Assembly: GCA_015179045.1 (NCBI GenBank)
Contig: WHUZ01000102.1
Span: forward strand, 1 to 64,000
Source of the DNA: Kalaharituber pfeilii
Lineage: Eukaryota; Ascomycota; Pezizomycetes; Pezizales; Pezizaceae
Reading direction: 5' to 3'
Length of the DNA stretch: 64,000 nucleotides
Every line of letters begins with the position of its first letter. The stretch's first letter is position 1. This document shows, piece by piece, positions 11,446-21,445 of this stretch. A program made the position numbers and the translations under genes. The notes under the pieces are model-generated. The model ran no database searches and was not told the DNA's origin. It worked only from the letters and a program-made list of their open reading frames with translations.

Positions 11446-12000
11446 AACTTAAAAAACTCACCGTCGTGCACCCGACAGGTTGCATGTAAATCAGCTCGTA
11501 AGATTATCAAGACTAACTTGAGTACATATCGGTATGGTGGGAGAGATAAGCACTGGACGTTCTCACTGATTACGAGCGAGGGGCTAAGTATGTATCAAAC
11601 AAGTTTTGTTCGTGAATGTTCGATTGCCTGGCCGAGGTGGGAACGAGAGCAAGTCCGAAGGCCAGGTGTTGGGAACTTGTTATCCTGTTGGAATTTATTC
11701 CGTAGCCCGCTGACAATCTACAGCTGCATCCTGATCGCAAAGAAATCTTTCTAGGGCCATATCATGGTTTTAACATCACTTAAGGACAATATAATACTGG
11801 GTGGCTAGTTCTGGGGACAAATTTCCTGAGGTAATAACTATACATTGTGCCTTGTGGGTGCTAACTTTCATCCTTGATACTTCTCCATGGCCACACCTGG
11901 ATTCCAATGTTAAATCGTTCTAAGCATACGGTAGAGTACATGAGTATGCTTGTTCCTGAGCCTGCAAAAACGAAAGGAAAAAGTCCTCCTGGAAGGGAAT
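11446..12000. other. 3' flank of pectinesterase
   Basis: No gene recognised; the 117-codon plus-strand frame from 11401 starts inside the module A copy and has no known domain. Confidence 0.35.
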
Positions 12001-13364
12001 TTACAAATAACTGGCATCAACCCAACTAGTGTATGAGCTACCCAGTACCAAGGCGATTGAGTTAGCTGCTGACAGTTTTCCAGCATAGCTTGCCCTAGTT
12101 CCACTGCTTCCTGTTCCAGTGTTTCCATACTCCATATAGTATACATGATCTGTCCTTGGGTCAGTGCTTGACCATACGCTCCAGCCAGCACTGTTGATAA
12201 CCGCGGACATGTAGGTGTTTTGGAAGACTACACGCGAATAATTACGCCATGGCCGGCCGAGATATGCAGAACCAGCGCCCAAGGTAACGCCGGAAGCAAC
12301 ATCGATGTTGCACCTGTTGAACGTATAGTAAGAGACGTTGGACCCAGAGTCACGTCCTTGACGGGTCAGCAAACTTGTTAGTACAGTTCGCTAAAAAAAA
12401 AGGAGTAAAGGGGACGTGAAGTGCTGGATATGAATATGTTACCATTTGCAGTTACCCAACCAGTCCCCTTGATGCGAATGTCAACACGATCAAACCAAGC
12501 CCTGGCACGCTGGCCGAAGATAAAGTCCCTAAGCGATGTTATTATGAGTAATATAACGCCCAGGCATATGCATATGAAACAGCTGCCCTCAGTGAACTTA
12601 CGTAGCCCCATCAATGTAGCTCTTGGCGTAAATCTGGTTTCCTTCATTTGCAAGAAGGGTATCCTGATAGCCCACAAGCTTGACACCGTAGTAACCTTGC
12701 CTGCCTGCTTGGGCAGAGACTGCAATCGCTTGAGACCCTTTGCCTATACCGCTGGCGGTCAGCGCATGAATTTGTCAAGAGTAATCTTGCTTCCTCTGAA
12801 TATATACCTCTTGTGTTGACAATGTTAATATTATAGACCCTCAAGTTTGCCGCATGCGCTCTGATAGTTCCTAATGCAGTGTACCATGATCAGCAACTGC
12901 TTTAGACGTTGCTTGAAAGACTCCGTAAGTGAATACACACCCGTAGCATCGTTATTCGGGGAGTCATCTTGACTCTTTCCCTGTTGGACGGTTACAGTAT
13001 TTGCAGTGTAACTGGTAGTATCGGTTGTGCTCCCAAAAATTGTCAACTGAGCAGCCCTTGGTGCAATGTAAACTTGCTCTTGGTAAGTTCCTGGATAGAT
13101 AAAAATGCTCTGAGGAGTTGTTGATGTGGTAGACAGAGAATTGATAGCAGCTTGAATCTTTCCTCGCAGAATTGGTTAGCTAGGGTTGCTTGGATTGCAG
13201 TAAGCCCAGCCATCAAATCTCACCGCTGAAAACTGGCCTGACGAAGGTGTCTTCGAGACGACAATTGCTCCTGCAGGCGGAGATGTGCGGACCGCAGCCT
13301 CTACCAGTGCAAGGAGAGCTGAGAAGAGAGAAACAGAGAGGAGGTTTGTGAGTGGGAACTGCAT
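12001..13364 (-). CDS. secreted pectinesterase (CE8 pectin methylesterase)
   Basis: Removes methyl esters from homogalacturonan outside the cell, opening pectin to lyases and polygalacturonases. Six exons join in frame through GT...AG introns: 13364-13224, 13157-12941, 12870-12808, 12743-12602, 12528-12443 and 12356-12001, giving 334 residues, the usual size for fungal CE8. The first 23 or so residues form a signal peptide ending near VEAAV. The family motifs are all present: GYYG..LVGYQDTL with Asp168 (proton donor), the nucleophile in DFIFG (Asp189), and YLGRPW with Arg251. No catalytic residue is missing and no frameshift is seen, so the gene should be functional. Intron density is high for so short a gene. 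It has no linked pectinase partner in the window. Confidence 0.92.
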
Positions 13365-15247
13365 GGTGACTGTTGCGCCAATTCACTTATTCGGGCAATG
13401 CTGCATATTGAGTAGCTCAGTACCAGTCTTACTGAGGCGTAGGTCGTGAACAAACCCCAAGAGCTGGGCATCTCGGCCACTATATATACCATTCATCGCT
13501 CTGTTCAGTGCTGTGAGCTCTCCCAAGGGTAATGAAGGATGATCCATATTTCCCTACTCATGACGATCTGTCGTAACCGTGGTTGCGGAGCTATCGACAT
13601 CGACTGAGGTATTCTCATGACGGCCCCCGACGCCCGCAAGAATTTAGCTGCGCCGATATATATTAATTGCAGGTATAACTTCGGGGTGGAAATGCGGGCT
13701 ACCTTACGGTATGGAAACTGTTTTATGCACTCCAATGTTCCGACGGGCACCATGACCAATTCTATGCGTACGCTATTCAATATCAATTAATGTGAGTTCC
13801 ATGGCCAGAATTGATTAATCGCTTACCTTAACAGTGCTAATGCGTTATTTCCTTAGGGGCATTCTCCGATGCATAAGTAATAAGTATGCATGCTTAGGCT
13901 GTACTCATACAACTGGCCACACGTGTACGTACCTGTCACTTGTTCTCGCCTGTCACTGTACTTACTAGCACTTACCTTCCTTTCCGCCGGCGCCGGACTT
14001 CGTTCTAATTTTGCTAATCACCTGCGACTGGAGCATGCAATGGCCGCTGAAAGGAAAAATCTGAGAACGTTTAGCCTCGAGGCGTCGATAACTATAGTAT
14101 TATTCTACTATGGATTAGCTACCTTTAGAAACCCTTCGGCGCACGTGCTCACATATATAGCTAATATTTTTTTTTTTTTGTTATAGCACTGCTATAAATG
14201 TACTCGTACATCTCCCAGCATCATCAGCTGTTTTCCGGCCTCTACGACCCAACCAGGTTCGAGCTTCATTTGATCCACAGTCTTGCTCAAACTTGCTTCC
14301 CTATGAGTGCACTGAATATCAAGAGGTCAACTTCAAGGAATCCTTGTGAGTTATGCTAGGTGATATGAGATTAAAATTGACGAAACTAAAAAATTCGCAG
14401 GTACAAAACATTTCATCTATTGCAAGATTTGGGATTGCTGACTCGGGTGGGATTGTAGGGAAGAGCATTGTAGGAAATCGCAGTTTGTAACGGAAGAGCG
14501 TTGGGCATCGCATGGCCGGTGTAATATTTCCCCTATACCTGACTGTATATGGGCAGTTCTCCCCAAGCGAGTATTAACATGATTCGAATTTTCGAGTGAT
14601 GATTCCAAACCAAATTACACCTTTCCTTATACCAAGTCTCAATGCTGCGAACGTCGTCTTGAACACAAGTCTGATCAAATGCCGTTTTTTTCTGCCGAAT
14701 CTCCACGTGACCTGAGCGTTCGGTATAGAGTCATTGCGGGCCTCAGGATAGCGCCGGGGATATCGGGCACAGGTTCCAGACCGTAGGCATTGTTGTCTAC
14801 CTCCCACTAGGTAATGTGAGCTCAATATGGAAAAATTACCTCCTATATATGCCCTTCGTGAGAACATAGCTGTCCGCAAGATGTAAAGCTCTTCGATGGA
14901 TTTCATTCCAAGCATTCGCTTAAACTTTCTTTCCACCCACACTACTGTGACTTATTTCTTTTACAGGGTCGGCCTAGGGTATATCGGGCAAGAGAGTACG
15001 GAAAGCGCGCACATCATTTATCGTAGATAACACAAACTGATGCCTCATGGAGCCATAAAAGTATTGGAATATTTAGTTATTGTATGATCTTAAAGTTGAG
15101 ATCATCATAAGCGAGTCTCGAGGTACGGAAACTCTGGCACTTTCGATGTCCTCAGTGACTCCTCTATGGCAACCCCGTGCTCTAGATTCAATGACATAGG
15201 GAATCTTCATTTTAACGTCGGCACGCCATCCCGCCAGCCCACCAGTA
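13365..15247. other. intergenic region
   Basis: Contains the likely promoter of the pectinesterase (13365-13600). The other frames, for example 14942-14574 on the minus strand, carry no domain I recognise. A poly(T) tract lies at 14167-14180. Confidence 0.35.
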
Positions 15248-16379
15248 TTATCCCCTCCTTCTCCACACTGAGACCATATCAGTTCCCTTCCCAGTCTTGT
15301 GCGATCTCTCCGGCTTGTACCTCTCCACCAATTCAAACTTATCGCTTAGGAGTTCATCGTAGATATGCGATCTCAAAGGCCATGGGGGCCGGGGATATCG
15401 AGGTCCTTGTAAAGTGGGAACTCAAGGCAGATGAGAAGGCCAGTGTTTTTGGCGAGCAGGTAGCTCATTTGCTTTGCCCAGTCGGTGCGCATGGAGGGGT
15501 GGAGAGCGCAGAGGAACTGTGGGTGACTGAAGTTAGCTTAGATGATTTCTGTTCTCAGGTGTGCGATGATATTGAGGCCTGTCGGGTTTCGTGGAATCTT
15601 GCTGGCGCTATCTTCACTACTCCAATGGATACAGTTCACATTGAGACGCAGCAAGAGAAGAACTCACCGTATAATCATACACAAAATCAAAGCTTCCCTC
15701 CACCTCCCCTTCCCCCTCCTCCAGCGCCAACACCTCCCTTCTAACCCACTCCACCTCAAAAAAATTCCCAACCCGGAATTCCACTCTTATTTCTCCTTGC
15801 TCCTTCTTTTCCATTCCCTCCTCTTTCTTCCTCTCCTTCTTCAACCTCTCAAACTCCTCCCGAGCCAACCTCATCGCCTTCTCGCTAACATCAGCCCCCC
15901 ATGCCTCGTATCCGTGCTCTGCCAACAAAATGACATCATATCCTTTACCACAGCCCGGCACCAATGCGCGCTTTCTTCCGGCTTTTTGGTTTGCGATCGC
16001 TGCTGCTGCTGCTGCACCGGCGGAAGCAATGGATGCATCAGAAGTAAAAGTAGAGGTAGAAGCCGATAACAGGTCCACAATGGCCGGCGAGGAGAATCCC
16101 TTGTCCCAGGGGAGGAAGTTGTCGTCCCAGAGTCCGGACCACTTGGCGGGGGCAGCAGTGGGGGGTCTATGGGAAGTAGGAGGTAGGTGGGCGGATTAGC
16201 TAATAGCCTGGTCCGGAAGATGGGGAAACAGAGGGAGGGGAGGAAGGGGGTGGGGTGGAGGTGCAATAGTGTGTCGAAGGAAGCAAGGAAGGTCACCCAT
16301 CAAAAGTTTCTATGAGCCGGAGTATGTCTGGGTCGGTGATTTTAGTTAAGTCCGGAGCCGCGGTGGAGCGGGACGACAT
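15248..16379 (-). pseudogene. TPMT-like SAM methyltransferase with C-terminal frameshift
   Basis: Class I S-adenosylmethionine methyltransferase of the thiopurine/thiol/halide methyltransferase group, usually a small cytosolic enzyme that methylates thiols, chloride or similar acceptors. Exons 16379-16297, 16166-15668 and 15516 onward join cleanly. Visible blocks are WSGLWDDNFLPWDKG at the N terminus, the SAM motif VPGCGKGYD at about residues 97-105, an acidic-loop GADVSEKA and FDFVYDYTFLCALHP. In the third exon the frame breaks at a run of five C (minus strand) at about 15381-15385: as given, translation stops at 15375-15373 after 241 residues, just after PGPHGL. In the next frame the expected GPPW and a tail ending KGTDMVSVW continue to a stop at 15250-15248, for about 283 residues in total. 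One missing C would explain it. A true mutation or a homopolymer sequencing error are both possible; the rest is undamaged. Confidence 0.85.
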
Positions 16380-16886
16380 GTTTGGGGGTGGCAAGAGTCT
16401 ATGGCACTAGTATAAAAATAAACTTTGGTTCCAAAGTAGGGGCAGGAGCGTTAAGGGTGTTGTTTATGAGACTATGCATACTGTATTCAGGGCGGTGGAT
16501 ATACTAGTACTTATAACTAACTGTATGTATACCAGGGGAAGTCTAGGGCGACTTGAAGAGGCAATGTGGCAATGGTAGAATACAACTGATCTATCTTCCT
16601 TCTTCATAATTCATGTCGGATGCCGAATGTGTCTGGTTCGGAGGCTAGCCCGCTGTATGCGTACGTGTGTGTCCAGCGGAAAATGTTTTCCGCTTACAAA
16701 CGCAGCGCCCAGATGTAATTTGCCCGCAATTTTCCCCGTACCTAGTTTCGTAACCAGACTTAGTCAGCGGTCCCCCATACCTATTAGTACCGAGCACCTT
16801 TAAGTGGCCGATCTCTTGACGCTTCTCCTTCTCCAACTTCCACATGCAATATCTTCGGCATCAGGCATTGCTAGCAACATGAGGTA
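16380..16886. other. promoter side of methyltransferase and spacer
   Basis: No gene recognised. At about 16747-16770 (plus strand) lies TAGTTTCGTAACCAGAC, one copy of a transposon end found several times in the window. Confidence 0.4.
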
Positions 16887-17325
16887 AATTGCGGAATATA
16901 CAGCAGGTGCACCTGAATATTTGGAGAATATTTGATGGCTACACTACTAGTATCTGTACACCTTTTTTTTATGCAACGATATGTAGAGAAAGTTTTGCAT
17001 TCAACCCCTCTTGCATAGCAAAGGATAACATATACTAAAATACTACATTGCTATCCTCAACTATAGCTCTTTACACTCTCAAGTGATAGAATAAGGTCAG
17101 TGTGAATTTCTGTAGCCTTAAAAATAGTTACTGAAATATTCAGAAGTGCTAAAAGTACTAAAACTACCAATATGTTCTACTATATACTTAATATACTCTT
17201 CTGCAATTAATATATTACTCACAAGCAGTATTTCTATACTCTTGATATAATCAATAGTGTTTTACATAGCAAATATATATTAGAGTAGTGGGCATACTAT
17301 ATTCTATTAGTAAGTACAGCTTTAT

Positions 17326-17407
17326 ACTAGCCAGTAAAATATGTATTCGGACAGGAGTACTAACACACAACATGTGCTATGTCCGAATACATATTTTACT
17401 AGCTAGT
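17326..17407. repeat. 28-bp hairpin palindrome
   Basis: Arms 17326-17353 and 17380-17407 are inverted copies with 27 of 28 bases matching and a 26-base loop. The core is AGTAAAATATGTATTCGGAC. The left arm lies within the outer TIR element. Confidence 0.9.
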
Positions 17408-17442
17408 ACTAATCAACAATATAGAAATTATGGGTATCTTTT

Positions 17443-17687
17443 GTTACGGGCTCACCGCAACCGTAGGCGGGCGGTCGGAGGTGGTAAACGCAGAGAATTA
17501 CCGTCCGCCAGGCCAAAAAGACACTTAACTAGCGATACTCGCTAGTCCCCTGCGTAGCTCATATAGCACTCATTTATGCGACTGCGACGCCTTTGCTGCC
17601 GCATATCGCCTGCGTCACATATACGTATATTGCGTGCGTGCTCTATGATACCGACCGCCCTACCTTACAGTTGCGGTGAGCCATAAC
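17443..17687. mobile_element. 245-bp MITE, copy 1
   Basis: Inverted ends begin GTTACGGGCTCACCGCAAC on the left (17443-17478) and, reversed, GTTATGGCTCACCGCAAC on the right (17651-17687), both continuing to GGGCGGTCGG. There is no coding capacity. A second, left-truncated copy is at 19006-19170. Confidence 0.8.
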
Positions 17688-17757
17688 ACTAATTCCTTTC
17701 CAGTATACTACTCCAATACAAAATACTAACATTACTATCTTCAACTATAGCTTTTTG

Positions 17758-19005
17758 TAGTCTCGTAACCAGATGCTGACTAAGCGGAGTTTCAGGAAAA
17801 CGTTTGGACTCCGCCCGGAGCGTCTGGGAGGTCTTGACCCGGTTGCGCCATGCAAATTCCGATAGCTTCATTCCGGTTACATATTATTAATATCATAATT
17901 CATACAACCATAACTGCATGTTTATGTATCTTAAACTCATCAACACCAAACCCAATTGAGTACTCTAAATCTCTAATTCTACTCTATCTTTGTCCTATCT
18001 ACTCTCTGCTTTGTTTCTAACCATTTGTACTGCAGTAACAAGATCAATTTGTTTACTGGTGTCATGTTAGACTTCGAAGAAGAGCTTGCAACAAGCAAGT
18101 CTTTAGAAGTCTATAAAAGAGATATAGTCCATATAGCTCTTTCCATATCCCTATTAGAGTTCACCTGTCTATTTCTAGAGTTTGTAATGACCATATTTTA
18201 ATTGCTTCTATAGAGATATGGTATCTCAGGTACAGCTAGATACTCTTCTGTACAAAACTTAAGTGTCCCATCTCCACATGCTAGACTTTACCACCACTGT
18301 AGTCCACTGCCTCTACATATAGTCTGCTACCACTATAGTTTGCCTAACCACTATAGTCTACTGCTATCGTAGTCTGCAGGAAAGCCATAGTCTGCAGCTA
18401 TCATAGTCCACCGGAGGCCGTAGTTCGTCGGAAAGCCATAGTTTACCACTATCATAGTCTACTAAAAAGCCATAGTCCATTGGAAAGCTATAGTCCGCTA
18501 CAAAGTGTAATTCACTAGAAAGCCATAGTTTACTGCCATTATAAATCTACCTAACTGCCATAGTCTGCTAAACTGCACTGCTTGCTGAACTGCCGTAGAC
18601 TGCCACTGCTAAACTGCTATGACTTTAGCTACATACTGAAGTTTACTAGTTCTCCATATAGATTATACTCTCTACTGCTATTACTATTCTACCTCTCAGG
18701 CACTTAGTTTCAAATAAATTATTTATCAGCAAGTATAATGTCTATTCACAATGTCTCACCAAATATCAATTAAACTGAGTAGCGGATGGCTGGTAATAAT
18801 ATTTAGAAACAAGCGGAAAGGTAGTCTTGAGCAGAAAGCTAGTTTGGTTGGCGAAAAGCTAGAATCAGACTCCGGGAAGCCATCTGGTTACATTTCTGCC
18901 AGCTTTTGCCATCAGAGTTTCTGCCCAGCAAAACAGAAAACTGGGCCAGATGCTCCTGGCGGAGTCTACTGAATTCTGCTTAGTCAGCGTCAGGTTACGA
19001 GAACT
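17758..19005. mobile_element. 1.25-kb nested TIR element
   Basis: The left end TAGTCTCGTAACCAGATG continues to GCTGACTAAGCGGAG and ACTCCGCCCGGAGCGTCTGG; the right end carries the inverted equivalents near 18940-19003 (for example GACTCCGCCAGGAGCATCTGG when reversed). The ends share blocks over about 75 bases with drift. The interior holds no transposase but contains the degenerate tandem array at 18290-18620. It abuts the truncated MITE copy 2. Confidence 0.6.
18290..18620. repeat. degenerate short tandem array
   Basis: Many loose repeats of a unit of about 15-20 bases built on CATAGTCTRCTR with AAAGC spacers (GCCATAGTCTGC, GCCATAGTTTAC, GCTATAGTCCGC and so on). Units differ in length and sequence, so the array is old. 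It has no coding sense in any frame. Confidence 0.75.
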
Positions 19006-19170
19006 GTAACGGATCTGGTAAACGCAGAGAGTTACCGTCCACCAGGTCAAAAAGACATGATGCTTGCTAGTCTACTCATTTATGCGACTGCGACGCCGTT
19101 CCAGCTGTCATATATCCCTTGCATATGCATCTACCGACCGCCCTCCCTACGGTTGCGGTGAACCCATAAC
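19006..19170. mobile_element. MITE copy 2, left-truncated
   Basis: From GGTAAACGCAGAG to the right end GGTTGCGGTGAACCCATAAC it matches copy 1 at 17443-17687 in the same orientation, but the left inverted end is missing and some interior is deleted. Its left edge coincides with the end of the nested 1.25-kb element. Confidence 0.75.
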
Positions 19171-19660
19171 AGGTAACAGCCTATAGCAGGATGACAGAAT
19201 TAGTAGATGTGATAGATATCTAAAGCAGTGATAGTATATAGCTATAGAATTAGCAGGTGTAGAAGCACTCTTATAGCCATAATAGTATATACCTACCTGA
19301 CAGATTAATAGGTGAAATAAACCTCTTACTATGCTCATACTAATAGCATATACTATAGTTGATAGAGAAGGTAAAGATAATATTATTACTGCTATATATA
19401 TGCCTATATAGAATGATATAGTGAGCAATACTGATAAAAATATAGTAAGTAGGATTGTGTCTAGATACTCACCATTCTATGATAGCATCATAAGTACTAT
19501 ATCAACTAGCTGGAAGAACGCAATAGTATATGCTATACAAGAGGGGGGTTGAATGCTATAACTTCTCTACATATCATTGAATTAAAAAAGGTGTACATAT
19601 AGTGTAGCCATCAAATATTCTCCCAGATATTCAGGTGCACCTGCTGTATATTCCGCAATG

Positions 19661-21445
19661 GACGAGGCTAGGACATAGGTACCATACCTATAGAAAGATC
19701 ATCAGTAGCCGCATATAATCAACTAGATGAGGCCGTCTATTGTCATCCTGATTTGGCAACGTTCGGTAGGAATAGGGGCCCTGCGCAAAGCAAAAACAAT
19801 AAAAAAAATAACTAAATAACTAAATAATAAATTCAGAGGGGAGGCAAGTATATTAGCGCCGAGATTGACATGACTGGACAGTATATGACGTTTCTACAGG
19901 CTTTTCAATTGCACGAGTCTCAGTACGGCTCTCTCTAGCTCCTCTTCTCATTTTTCTATTGTCCAGAACCAGTAGTACTTTAGAGGGACCGGCTACATAC
20001 CGCTAAAGTTACAATTCGTTTTCCGCCCTGCAGGCCAAGTCTTCATTCTGCGGCCATCCGGAGTGCTAGCAAGCAGGGCCATATTTTCGTAGGCGACGTG
20101 AACAGGCGACAGGGAGTATAGAATCCATTAGGACTTAATAGGTAGTCTCGTAACCAGAGGGTCAGTTTGAAAAATACTACACATTGCACAGAAATCTGTC
20201 AAGGTGACGTATAGTCACCTTACTGCCATTGCCAAGCCGCAATGCCAAGATTTTGAAGATACACCAACCAGACTACTGTATGTAAGTACACTCTCCGTTA
20301 CCAATAAGCTATATACAGAAAAAGTCTGGAATTTACTGACTTCAATACATATCGCATATAACTGATGTCTTTTCTAGAAAATGTTTTGCTCCATATAGAC
20401 CGATAAGTAAGTATATGCATAAGTAACAGCAAGAAAGAGATGTAAAGTAAAAACTGTGCCTTTGTTTTCTCGAGCTTGGCATAGCGGAGTGGCCCCCAAG
20501 TCTTCCAGCAACAAACGTTACCAAAATAATTCGAAGGAAAACAAAAAAAAAAAGGCTTCAGTTAATCTCCAATATTCAATCACATATTTGATTTTGAAGT
20601 ATTTTCTTTCTGGTTGAAGTGCTTATTATTTTCCGTGGCTAGCCGATGCGTCTCATTGTTCTCGTACATACCGAGACTCCTGTGTCTCACATACTGCCCA
20701 AATGGACAACTAGTGTAACGGTATGAAAATGGTAATTCCATACTGCGTCCCTGAAATAACAGACTATCCCCAAAACCTCTATGTATCGTTTACACACCCA
20801 TCATGTTGATATATTATGATCGTACGGGTCGCATGTGAAATCTGATCTACATTGGTTGTCTACTATGTTCCCGCCCATGCATGTCAATGTACTTCCCGCT
20901 ATGCATAGGTCGGAGAATCCGGCATACTATGGCGGCTATAGTTCACATTTGGTGGCGGGCCAGATTACTACCTAGAATTGCCAGTGGAATATATCGTAAT
21001 CTGATTGTGCTAAGTTATTTCCCTACCTACCATTAGTACTTCAAGCAGTACTTACTAGGTACGATTGTCCATATGCGAACCAATTGAGTCATTACACCTT
21101 CCTCTTTCGAGATTGCCAAATGTGCAGCAACTGATCAAGAAAGTTACTACAGCCAATTCCCACATGGAAGATGCCTCAGCAAAGGTACATGAGAGTTCAC
21201 CTCAACACACCGAAACGAAGAAAAAGAAATGAAACAATGAAATAAACGTAAAACAACAAAAGAATAATCTCGCAACGCCCCAATTGCATGAAACACCCCT
21301 CGCTATTCTCAAAATATTAGTCTATCCAAGTATATCAGCTCTATCGTATAATCATCATACCAGCTTTGTTCCCTATCCAAATCCTGCTATTCCACTGCGT
21401 TTCAAAATAGAACAAACAAAATTCAAATAACTAAGAAAGCAAGCA
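19661..21445. other. intergenic region
   Basis: No gene recognised. TAGTCTCGTAACCAGAGGGTCAG at about 20150 is another copy of the dispersed transposon end seen at 16747 and 17758. Confidence 0.35.

Larger units (their letters stand above)
16887..19660. mobile_element. 2.8-kb TIR element with nested insertions
   Basis: The left end from about 16888 (ATTGCGGAATATACAGCAGG) is matched in inverted orientation by the right end to about 19659. Similarity runs inward for roughly 130-150 bases, including the CACCTGAATAT, ATTTGATGGCTACACTA and ATTCAACCCC blocks. No convincing target duplication flanks it. No transposase frame is readable inside. Other elements occupy the interior (listed separately), so this is probably a dead, internally replaced class II element. 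Confidence 0.7.

Noticed and set aside
12661..12720. Suspected frameshift in pectinesterase at the QAG.GYYG block
   Set aside because: Rereading the bases gives AQAGRQGYYG in one frame; the gene is intact.
18751..18972. 73-codon ORF
   Set aside because: It lies within the inverted end of a non-coding transposon.
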